From Mermis nigrescens (lineage: Eukaryota > Nematoda > Enoplea > Mermithida > Mermithidae), in the NCBI GenBank assembly GCA_036768485.1, contig JAVLUZ010000271.1:1736001-1800000 (forward strand): 64,000 nucleotides of DNA. Reading direction: 5' to 3'. Shown here one piece after another: positions 45,391 through 53,440 of the stretch. Below the pieces are notes generated by a model that saw only the letters and a program-made list of their open reading frames with translations, searched no databases and was not told the origin of the DNA. A program made the translations under genes and the position numbers. Within the stretch, counting starts at the first letter, position 1, and each line of letters opens with the position of its first letter.

Positions 45391-45732
45391 ATGGCTCCAA
45401 AACGTTTACAAAAACACATTAGCTACATCGACGTGTTGTCTAAGGCAAAACCTAAACAACGTAAGGCAATATTAGAACATGCCGAAAATGACCTAATTTT
45501 ATGCTTATGCGAATGCATACTCAACGTGCTAAATGGTAATGTCCCTTTAAAACCGATCGAGTTTAAAAAATTGAGTAAATTCAAGACACAGCTGCGCAAC
45601 CTATCTGCCTCAAATATATCAGTAAAAAAGAAAAAGGACATATTGGTACAAAAGGGTGGTTTCCTTCCTGCCTTACTCGCGCCTATATTAGGAATCGCAG
45701 GGCAGCTTTTAGCAAATGCAATTATTAAATGA
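45391..45732 (+). CDS. Polinton small basic protein with hydrophobic C-terminus
   Basis: The 113-residue protein is basic and leucine-rich in the first two thirds (LSKAKPKQRKAILEHAENDL), then KKKKDI and a glycine-rich hydrophobic end, GGFLPALLAPILG followed by IAGQLLANAI. Proteins of this shape recur in Polinton morphogenesis clusters and look like membrane-active or DNA-core virion components, comparable in style to small adenovirus core proteins. Function is not proven. Its stop overlaps the next ATG (ATGA at 45729-45732), implying coupled or closely spaced expression. Confidence 0.6.
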   Translation: MAPKRLQKHISYIDVLSKAKPKQRKAILEHAENDLILCLCECILNVLNGNVPLKPIEFKKLSKFKTQLRNLSASNISVKKKKDILVQKGGFLPALLAPILGIAGQLLANAIIK

Positions 45733-46403
45733 TGATTCATACAAACAAAATGATTCTAGTCCCCCACGAGCTTGCTCGGGGAGAAAATGAAAGCACTTCC
45801 AGGTACGTGTCAAACCTAGATCGTGAAATGATGAATATTTTAAACGATAATTCGTTACCTATGGACGCTAAAATTTTACAATATAATCAAATTTTGCGTA
45901 GGTATCAAACAGCTAAGCAGGATCTTGAAAAACCGTTACAGCTCGAAATTAAGGAAGAGAGAGCAGCAGACGCTAAATTTTTGCATACAGCCAAGCATGA
46001 AATGAAAGAACCTATAAAGACAGATGTTGTAGAAGAAGCAGTTTTTAGCACAGTACCCCGAAAATGGCAGAAACAAGCCTCACTATTACTTAAATATGCT
46101 CGGAAAAGCCCACACATAAAATGGGCAGACAAAGGAGAAATGATTATTGATGGTAATAAAATTGCGGGATCGAACATTGTTGATTTAGTTTCCGATTTTT
46201 CACGTATTCGAAAATCTGAACCACCTATCGGTGCTGAAATTTTCCTCCAAAAATTAATCGATGAAAATATTCCAAAAGAATCTATTGTAAATAAAACTCG
46301 ATTGAATTTATTGCAAAACCAAGTTTATGCATCGCCATCTCAGTCATTTTCTACGCCAGCGTCAGAAGAGAAAAAGCCACTGAAATACTGGATAAATCTA
46401 TAA
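45729..46403 (+). CDS. Polinton conserved protein of unknown function
   Basis: The 224-residue protein is mostly helical and charged. The N-terminal part (LDREMMNIL, ILQYNQILRRYQTAK) could form a coiled coil. The middle (VPRKWQKQASLLLKYARKSP, IDGNKIAGSNIVDLVSDFSR) is a recurring Polinton-type region, after which comes an unstructured tail. I know this layout from Polinton clusters between the packaging ATPase and the capsid genes but not its role. It starts within the stop of the preceding gene; ATG ATG allows either start. Confidence 0.6.
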   Translation: MMIHTNKMILVPHELARGENESTSRYVSNLDREMMNILNDNSLPMDAKILQYNQILRRYQTAKQDLEKPLQLEIKEERAADAKFLHTAKHEMKEPIKTDVVEEAVFSTVPRKWQKQASLLLKYARKSPHIKWADKGEMIIDGNKIAGSNIVDLVSDFSRIRKSEPPIGAEIFLQKLIDENIPKESIVNKTRLNLLQNQVYASPSQSFSTPASEEKKPLKYWINL

Positions 46404-46406
46404 AAG
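46399..46406 (+). promoter_or_regulatory. TATA box of the 46450 gene
   Basis: TATAAAAG overlaps the end of the previous gene, 51 bases before the ATG at 46450. Confidence 0.65.
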
Positions 46407-46449
46407 AAATTTAAAGCATAATTAAACACTAAAAAAAATTTTACAAAAA

Positions 46450-46872
46450 ATGAGACAACAATTCAATCCAGATAATTTTAACGCTTGGTTAGACTACTAT
46501 ACCGACCAGGCTTCCCAGGTCGGATATGGTATGGTGGGGTTCAAGGGAATGCCGTACCAAAGAGGGGCTGGACTTGGTAGCTTTTTCCGTTCACTTTTTC
46601 GGATGGCTATACCTATTTTTAAATCAGCAGCATCTAGTGTGGGAAAACAAGCTCTATCTACGGGTGCACATATTGCCGCAGATGTACTCGACGGCCGTAA
46701 TATTGTTCAATCAATGCAAGCACACGGAAAAGAAGGCGCAGCTAATTTGCTAAAACAAGCTAGTGACAAATTACAACGGCAAACGGGGAGAGGTTTGGGC
46801 ACCCGACCCAAGCCTATAAAAGAACTTCGTGTTGACGTATTTTCAACTCAAAAACGAAGTAAAAAGAAATAA
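46450..46872 (+). CDS. Polinton virion protein, possible membrane-active / core type
   Basis: The 140-residue protein has VGYGMVGFKGMPYQRGAG, then the amphipathic stretch GLGSFFRSLFRMAIPIF, small-residue helices (SSVGKQALSTGAHIAADVL) and a strongly basic tail (KRSKKK). The arrangement resembles membrane-lytic or DNA-core proteins of adenovirus-like capsids and is common directly upstream of the capsid gene in Polintons. The exact role is inferred. Its stop shares a base with the capsid ATG (TAATG). Confidence 0.6.
   Translation: MRQQFNPDNFNAWLDYYTDQASQVGYGMVGFKGMPYQRGAGLGSFFRSLFRMAIPIFKSAASSVGKQALSTGAHIAADVLDGRNIVQSMQAHGKEGAANLLKQASDKLQRQTGRGLGTRPKPIKELRVDVFSTQKRSKKK
46815..46822 (+). promoter_or_regulatory. 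TATA box of the major capsid gene
   Basis: TATAAAAG lies within the coding sequence of the preceding gene, 57 bases before the capsid ATG at 46872. Confidence 0.6.
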
Positions 46873-48173
46873 TGTCTTTAATCGATTCATTCTCAGTCGC
46901 TAGTACAAAGAGCGAACTTGATTTTTTCACTGTACCGCCTACCCAGGTAGCCATAAAACGAGGATATTGGGATGAGATAAATCTGACCAACCCTGTTACT
47001 GATGAGGGCCCATACGAATTTCATATTCCTCCAGATCCTCATTTCTTACAGCTAAATAAAAATTATATTTACATGCAAATTTCTATATCTAAAGGAACGC
47101 CTCAGGCTGATGGCACAGCGCCTGATGTAGGCCCTATAAATCTGATCGCCAAAACTCTATTTCGTCAAGTGAAACTTTTTTTAAATAATAAGCTCGTACA
47201 TGACAGCGGAGATAAATATGCATACCGAGCATTTTTAGAGACTGAACTAAATTATGGGTGGGATGCTAAAAATTCGCACTTGCAATCTGCTTTGTACATA
47301 GTAGATAGTCCGGGTTATAATGACACAGAAAACAATTATGGATTGAGGAAACGCATAGAATTTTTTGCTGATAAGACTATAGTTGAATTAAGCGCGCCAC
47401 TACACATTGATTTATTTTTACAAGACAGGTTTTTACTAAATTATACTGACGTCAGGCTTGAATTAAACAGAAATCCTGATGCGTTTGTTTTGCAAAGTTT
47501 TAAGGGTGCCGAAAATGCGCATTTAAGTATCCAACAAATGAAGTTTTGCGTACGAAAGGCAGAAATTTTAGAAAGCACTGGACTAGCTATCGAAAGAGTA
47601 CTTGCATCAAGCACTATTAAATACCCCGTGCGCAGAGTTACGATGATGAATATACATATACCTAGCACTTGTCAATCTACCCCCCTTAACACCTTATTTT
47701 CAGGGCAGCTTCCTAGACGTATTATTTTTGGATGTGTGGATGCAGATGCGTATAGGGGAAATATAAAAAAATCTCCTTTCAATTTTAAATCATACAGCAT
47801 AAATGATGCAAAAGTAATTTGCGGGGGCGTTACCTTCCCCTCCCACCCATTCAGGCTAGACTTTAAAAATAACAAGTACCTTAGAGCTTTTGATCAATTA
47901 TTCGAAACACTCGATATTAGTCGGGACAATAAAGGGAACGGTGTGACAAGAGAAGGGTTCAAAAACGGTCAGTGTCTGTTTGCATTTGATTTGACTCCAG
48001 ACGAAGATGACGGCGGACATTGGGATTTAATTAGGGAAGGTACAACTAGCATTGGAATATCATTTGCCGAAAAAATTCCCGATACGGGCCTTGAAGTGAT
48101 TGTTTATGTCGAGTTTGATAATTTAGTAATGCTAGATAAGAACAGAAACGTAATGTATGATTATAATGCTTAA
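46872..48173 (+). CDS. Polinton major capsid protein (double jelly-roll type)
   Basis: The 433-residue structural protein belongs to the Polinton capsid family, often annotated in animal genomes as F54H12.2-like. Recognisable stretches: DFFTVPPTQVAIKRGYWDEI near the N-terminus, AYRAFLETELNYG, LFLQDRFLLNYTDVRLELNR, FSGQLPRRIIFGCVD, and the conserved end CLFAFDLTPDEDDGGHWDLI. The length fits a double jelly-roll that would form the capsomers. The frame is complete with no lesion. It is followed two bases later by the protease ATG. Confidence 0.8.
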   Translation: MSLIDSFSVASTKSELDFFTVPPTQVAIKRGYWDEINLTNPVTDEGPYEFHIPPDPHFLQLNKNYIYMQISISKGTPQADGTAPDVGPINLIAKTLFRQVKLFLNNKLVHDSGDKYAYRAFLETELNYGWDAKNSHLQSALYIVDSPGYNDTENNYGLRKRIEFFADKTIVELSAPLHIDLFLQDRFLLNYTDVRLELNRNPDAFVLQSFKGAENAHLSIQQMKFCVRKAEILESTGLAIERVLASSTIKYPVRRVTMMNIHIPSTCQSTPLNTLFSGQLPRRIIFGCVDADAYRGNIKKSPFNFKSYSINDAKVICGGVTFPSHPFRLDFKNNKYLRAFDQLFETLDISRDNKGNGVTREGFKNGQCLFAFDLTPDEDDGGHWDLIREGTTSIGISFAEKIPDTGLEVIVYVEFDNLVMLDKNRNVMYDYNA

Positions 48174-48175
48174 AT

Positions 48176-48684
48176 ATGAATACCTTTCAACTAAATAGTG
48201 TATTAAAAGGCGACCAAGCTGTCGGTCAAAATTTTCTTGGTGTTTTCCCAAGCGATAAATTACCACCCATTTTTAGCAAGCCTGCTGCATTGGTAATGAA
48301 TGTGGACCCTAGTACCCAACCTGGCTCACATTGGACGTGCATGTATTTTGACGCGCATGACTCGTGCGACTATTTCGACAGCTACGGCTTAGCGCCTGAT
48401 AACCAAACACAAAATTATATTCTACAGTATGCTACAAAAATTAAGCATAATAAAAAATGCGTGCAGCAGCCACTAACGTCTACGTGCGGCCAAATGTGTG
48501 TTTATTTTTTAATTTGGAGGTACAGGGGGTGCCCATGAAACTAATTTTAAAAAGTTTAGATAAAAGTTATGCGGACGAATTTGTAACGGGTTTTGTAAAT
48601 AGTCTATTTAAGATAAACAGCTCAGTCATAGATGAAGATTTTATCATAAACCAAATTTGTCAAAAATGGATCAATTTTACATAA
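48176..48684 (+). CDS. Adenain-like cysteine protease (frame broken near the C-terminus)
   Basis: Maturation protease related to adenovirus endopeptidase. Catalytic landmarks: GSHWTCMYF (His), YFDSYG (Asp region), and QPLTSTCGQMCVYF (Cys). The first frame ends at 48538 in a G-run (AGGGGGTGCCC). The expected C-terminal part (MKLILKSLDKSYADEF, INQICQKWINF) continues in the next frame to 48684, so one base is missing in the run or the gene is truncated by 48 codons. The end overlaps the next gene. Confidence 0.82.
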
Positions 48685-49402
48685 CTTTGCCTAGCAACAC
48701 GATAAGCGATAGACAAAATACGCCTTCAAAGTTTATTGTACATTTACCGCAAAAATTAAAATTAATCGGTGATTGGGAGTGTGGTCTCTCGGAATTTATT
48801 TACCCCCATAATTGGCAAACAATAAGAAAACACGAAACGGAAATTAAAGTTATAGATGCAGATGGTATTGAATATAAACTTCAAATGCAGGAAGGATGCT
48901 ACGACTCCATCCAGGAATTTATAGAGGCTATGAAATTTTGTATAGAAAAAGTAGAAGGAGTAGAATTCAATTATTACACTTCAATAAAACGGGTTTCTGT
49001 AATGATACTCGAACGCTTTGTGAAATCAGTGAAACTGTCCGAAAGAATAGCACATATTTTAGGATTTAAAGAAACACTACTAAACGATACAGGATGGTCG
49101 GATAAGGAGCCGGACTTGGTGGGGGTGGTCTTGAAACCTTGTACGTTTATGCAAATATTTTAGAACCCCAGATCGTAGGAGACGTTTCAGCCCCTCTTTT
49201 GCGCATCATAAACGTGGAAGGAACATACCCTAACATCATTGACAGAATCTATGATTTTCCTCACTACATACCCGTCCTCGTAAAAGATATTTCTAGCATA
49301 GAAATAAACATAAAAGACGATTTGGATTTATTAATACCGTTTATTTCCGGAAAAGTGATTGTCAAGTTGCATTTTCGAAAGATTAAACCTTCATATTTTT
49401 AG
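48666..49402 (+). CDS. Polinton minor capsid / penton-like candidate (frameshifted)
   Basis: Starts MDQFYITLPSN and contains SKFIVHLPQKLKLIGDWECG and LSEFIYPHNW, a conserved Polinton structural-protein opening. The first frame stops at 49163; the family's C-terminal half (ILEPQIVGDVSAPLLRI, YIPVLVKDISSIEI) lies in the next frame to 49402, one base out of register near 49140. ATG 48666 is preferred because the family opens with MD-FY. I assign it to the vertex or minor capsid class from position and family appearance; its fold cannot be verified here. Confidence 0.6.
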
Positions 49403-49404
49403 AT

Positions 49405-49412
49405 ATAAATAG
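49405..49412 (+). promoter_or_regulatory. TATA box of the TBP-like gene
   Basis: TATAAATA lies 40 bases before the ATG at 49445, immediately after the preceding gene's stop. Confidence 0.65.
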
Positions 49413-49444
49413 TCGTGTCTATTAAAAATTCATTATTCTCAATC

Positions 49445-49950
49445 ATGGTTACGATTCGAAATGTTGTTTCTACAGCTCGAGTCTCTTCAAAGCTTTTAAA
49501 TTTATATAAAATTAAGAGAACTTGTGATGGAGTGGAATTCGACCACAAAAGATTCAATGCGGCAATAATTCGAATAAACGAACCAAAAGCAACGGGTCTA
49601 TTGTTCAGTTCGGGAAAATTAGTATGCATCGGTGCAAAAAGCCTAGAAGAAAATAAAATTGCGAATGAAAATATTTTCAAAATATTGCAGAAAAGCGGAT
49701 ACGAGCTAAAACTAACTGAACACAAAATTCGCAATATTGTGGGTTCTGGAAATTTAGGCGCAAATATAAATTTACGTGCTCTTGCTCAAGCGCACAAAAA
49801 ATTTGTTGAATATGAACAGGAATTATTCCCAGTTTGAAAATACAATTTCCGGATGGTCCTCCCTCAGCCCTTATTTTTGAGATAGGAAAAATTGTTATAA
49901 CAGGAGTGAGAAACGAAGCTTTACAGCTTAATTGCTTCCAGAAATGCATA
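49445..49950 (+). CDS. TATA-binding-protein-like gene carried by the Polinton
   Basis: The protein has the two-fold TBP saddle layout. Repeat 1: IRNVVSTARV (Asn6), then KRFNAAIIRINEPKATGLLF, then SSGKLVCIGAKS. Repeat 2: HKIRNIVGSGNLG (Asn97) and EYEQELFP. The four phenylalanines that kink TATA DNA in cellular TBP have counterparts: Phe38 (KRFNAA), Phe54 (GLLFSSG), Phe128 (ELFP) and the one in ALIFEIGKIVITG after the shift. Both central asparagines are kept. A missing base near 49831 breaks the frame; the old copy retains that base. A MITE at 49951 then removes the last helix from the frame. The likely role is recognising the element's own TATA boxes. Divergence from cellular TBP is substantial, and it has its own TATA box. 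Confidence 0.85.
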
Positions 49951-51030
49951 CAGTGTTGGCCTCTAAAAAAAACCATTTTCATGTTTTTGGCTTATAACTT
50001 CAGAACAAATAGCATTGAAGAAGTCAACAAACACTTATTTTTGACAGCTGCCATAGGCCTATAACTTGCTGCATGGAAAAATTTTTAAGCACCATATTTC
50101 ATAGTAAGCTTGCATGAAATACAAGATTTTGAATAAAAACCACTTTTCTCTCAAAACCATGGGAACTAAAAAACCCACCACAAAATGTTATGCGAAGTGC
50201 ATGGTTGGCAGCATAAAACAGTGAGTTGACCTTGTATGATCACAATTTTGAAAAAAATTCATTTTTCATGATATTTCCGTTCATTTTATCACATTTATAT
50301 AAAATCAATAATTTTTTCTGAATTTCATTTAAAGTTCTATAAATTTCACGAATAGAGTCTTCAAGTGATAAAAACAGCTCTATGTAAGTCTCTTCTACAT
50401 CCTCTGCAAGGAATCAGTGCAAAATTATGCAACTTGATGAAAGTAATTTCGTTGCCATAGGCAACATTTACTTAGCATTAGGTCTTTTTTAGGTTACAGT
50501 GGTTTTTAGATTACAATCAAACTTTTTGGCAGTTTTTGGGGTGATTCTTATCTTTTGTGAAAAATAAATATCAGGCATCATGAAAGGTGCTACGAGGCAC
50601 ATTCCTGCTAAGTTTTTAAGAATTGGCGCTGGTTCTTTTTTAGTTACAAGTGGTTTTTTAGGTTTGGCTTTGAGTATACTGTAGCTATGTGGATGACATA
50701 GGAGAACTAAATTTTTTCTGACATTAGTCTGCAAGGGAGCCTAACGTCAAAACATAAAAGATTCCACCAAATATGAATACTAGTAGAAATACTGACCCTC
50801 AAAAATGCTTTAAAAATCATAAAAATGGCAATTTTGAGAACTTTTCAGTCAAATTTATATCTCAGAGATTTCTGAATGATCCGGAAAGCTTAACCATTGG
50901 TCAGTTGTAATCCTCATGGCATAGCTTGTTCGCCAGTATAATATCATCAGTCATCTCCTTTTTGGTTATGGAAAAAAAGGGGTGGTTCTTTTTAGGTTAC
51001 AAATTGACTGGCTTTTAGAGGCCAGCACTA
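49951..51030. mobile_element. Tc1/mariner-type MITE inserted in the TBP-like gene
   Basis: The ends are CAGTGTTGGCCTCTAAAA and, complemented, TAGTGCTGGCCTCTAAAA. It is flanked by TA at 49949-49950 and 51031-51032. Polinton sequence (TAATGTGTTTGACTGA) resumes after it, as in the uninterrupted old copy (ATAATATGTTTGATTGATG at about 36152). No transposase is seen. The 1080-base interior is A+T-rich. Confidence 0.78.
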
Positions 51031-51032
51031 TA

Positions 51033-51589
51033 ATGTGTTTGACTGAACCATTCAAAATGTACGCATAATTTGTAGTATTTGTTTAAAAAATTGTGCAAAC
51101 AAAAGGTTGGGAATGGCAGGACTATACACAAGGAGCTGTATGCATACAGGGAAAACACTGTAGCATGTAAGCCTTTGCGTATATGTTTACATTGGTCCAT
51201 ATTTGGGAAAAAAGATGGCAGCACATACGCATTTTGACCCGCCAAATTATGTTTTAAGACATGATAAAATAAGCATGTACCCCTGCAAAAATACTGTTTG
51301 CCGGATTAAAAAAGCACACAATGTAAGACAAATATAGAATCAGACAAATCCACATCTGAACATTTATTTTGAATCAGGTGATGCATTTAACTACATTATG
51401 TGCTAAATTTTGCAACAATTAAGATTACGAATCATGATATAATTTTTGTTGTGAAAATGATTTGAAACCATTTTGGTTTTTCGCAGTTTCTTTAAATATT
51501 AGAGTATATAAATTTATACTGTGAACAAAAGGGGTTCAATAAAGCTCGCGAAATTGGATGTGTCTTCAAAGCCTAAGTGTTTTGATTCT
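51033..51589. other. Polinton tail, non-coding remainder
   Basis: Continues homology with the old Polinton tail (for example AAAGATGGCAGCACATACGC against AAAGATGGCAACACATGCAT). It includes the last bases of the TBP-like gene region. No additional gene is seen. Confidence 0.4.
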
Positions 51590-52511
51590 AGAGTAATATT
51601 GCAAGAGTTTGAGACGCATTAATAATATATCTAAGGAGAGCCAAAAACAATTACGCATTTGCATCGTTAATTCATCTTGGGTGGCATTTATAAAATCCAG
51701 GCGTAGGGGCCAGTTAATTGAGGTGCATTAGCTATAATGCCTGACAAATATCCTTGATATTGCCAGTACATTAGGCTACAACTTATTACAACCTCTTTTG
51801 GGTTAAGCCATCTTACAGAAGCTCTATGAGGTCATAATTGATGCAACAATCCGTTGAAAACAAATCATTCCACCTGGAACACGTGGGTCGGCATCCATAT
51901 AGGATTAAAAACTGTAGAAAGGTCTTCTAAATGCAGATTTTTCCCTTCACCGTCCCTCCCAAAATGATGCATCACTAAAGGGCCCCAGTGATGGTCAAAT
52001 CGAATACCTGAAGAGGTAGTAATTTATTCAAAATGATTAACTGACCTTCAGACATAGCTACTCATATAAATTTGAGAGAGGGTAAAATTGAGAAAAAAAT
52101 TTTCATACCTAGTTGCAGATTGAAACATGCTGTTTTGAGCGTTTTTAGCAAGCTCTACAAAGAAAATATTGAAATTATTCCAATATATAATTGACAATCA
52201 CATTCGAAATACCTGCTATGCCAGTAGAAATTGGTACAAAAATACATAAATAAATTCCTATGCATTAGAATGCCAGTTTTAAGCTACATGCCCACTAAAA
52301 TTTAAAAAACCAACAGATTTTTAACACTGATTTTACATAACATAAAATTGCTCACCTTTGCACATGATCGTTTGAGGGTTGGTCGTCTGAACCAGCTCCT
52401 TGAGTGTTTCTTCGGTGTCTGCAGTCGGTCTATCGCGATTGCTAGCACTATACACAATGAAATCTATTGCTTCTCCATGCAAAATAGGCCACAAAGCCCG
52501 ATCCTTATCTG
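51590..52511 (-). pseudogene. Spliced minus-strand gene U in the Polinton tail
   Basis: Family unknown. Exon a (52511-52356) reads WPILHGEAIDFIVYSASN, EETLKELV and TNPQTIMCK, ending at a GTGAGC donor. Exon b (52154-52109) lies between a TTTCTTTGTAG acceptor and a GTATGA donor (LAKNAQNSMFQSAT). Exon c begins near 52007 after ACCTCTTCAG with FDHHWGPLVMHHFG and continues to NYDLIEL, SLMYWQYQGYLSGI and MQMRNCFWLSLD. At least two register breaks occur (near 51900 and 51830), so this copy may be inactive. Its 5' end is cut by the LTR at 52512. Homologues lie at 31050-31766 and 36940-37177. Confidence 0.5.
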
Positions 52512-53308
52512 TGTTACCAGGCCTATAGTTGATTGTGTACTCTTGTTCCAGCTTGGGCCTATTAGTGTCGTGATATCGTGTTAGCGTGGTTGCTTAGATT
52601 AAAGCCGACTAATTAATCTAGAACTAGTTTGGTTACGGTGGGCTAATTTACTAACAATTATTATAGCTAATAGATTCAACTATAGAATCTCTGGCGATTT
52701 ACTACCGACGAGCAAATGTTGAGTAACTAGTAAGACGATACGTAGGAAGACGGGCGAATAGGCGAGAGAATGAATAGCTGATGGTAATAGAGAATAAGAC
52801 CGGGTATCTTTAAGCACGGGGATTTTATACATTTTCTTATAGCATGGGGATATGAGAGTTTCTTATCAGTGAGTCCCGACCGTTGGGCGCCGAGAGCTTT
52901 TCTCCGCTCGGCTTCTAGCTTTTAACTTTCCGACTAGCTTATTACTTAACATTACTTTTTATGACTAAGTTGTTACGTGCATTTTCGGAGTTCTACAGAA
53001 ATTGAGTACGAGCGGCTGAGTCAAAGGGCGGGTGAGTTTCACGTGAATCATGTTACTTTTTGGAGAGCTACATGATTGAGCATAAGCGGCTAAGTCAAAG
53101 GTGGGACAGTTTCACGTGAATCTTGCTAGCTTACTAAGACTGTCGGCGACTAGCGTCTTAGTTGGGCGGAATGGACGCTAAAACTAGGCGCCGATTATCT
53201 TTCTGATTCAGCATGAAAAAGTCTATTATGTTTGAGAGCGTAGAGAAACGTTAAAGTTGAGTCATAAAGTTTTTACGCAGTTTGTTATTAAAATTAGCAT
53301 TCATTACA
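52512..53308 (-). repeat. 3' LTR of a minus-strand retroelement
   Basis: On the minus strand it runs from TGTAATGAATG (53308) to GGTAACA (52512), with TGT...ACA ends. It is preceded on that strand by the polypurine tract AGGGGGAAGAG (53309-53319). A TATA box (TTTTATA on the plus strand at 52823-52829) lies inside. Two enhancer-like repeats about 73 bases apart carry TGAGTCA/TAAGTCA followed by TTTCACGTGAA (53017-53045 and 53091-53118). The partner LTR is not found. Confidence 0.7.
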
Positions 53309-53440
53309 CTCTTCCCCCTATGCTAATCAGTGTCCCCACTGTGGATGGGTCGGTGGGTGTGCATAAAATGAAACGTTTCGATACGAATCAACTATAAGAG
53401 AAAATCATTAATCATTAATCAGTCTTTGGCTGCCCCTCGC

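Larger units (their letters stand above)
37178..52511 (+). mobile_element. Maverick/Polinton DNA transposon (right end cut by an LTR element)
   Basis: Large virus-like transposon carrying polymerase B, integrase, packaging ATPase, protease and capsid genes, all on the plus strand and tightly packed (overlapping TGA/ATG at 45729 and TAATG at 46870). The left end AGTAGTAAGGCTGG matches other Polinton-type ends in the window. The matching right terminal repeat was not found: the tail is interrupted by a 1080-base MITE (49951-51030) and then by an LTR at 52512. It is inserted in the tail gene of an older relative. Several genes carry single-base frame breaks, so present activity is uncertain. Confidence 0.88.

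Noticed and set aside
37178..52511. Host TBP locus explanation for 49445
   Set aside because: The gene is flanked by Polinton genes, has Polinton-style TATA spacing, and relics recur at the same relative place in the older copies; a host gene would not.
51850..53400. Right terminal inverted repeat of the younger Polinton
   Set aside because: Searched by eye for the complement of AGTAGTAAGGCTGGACC; not found before or within the LTR.
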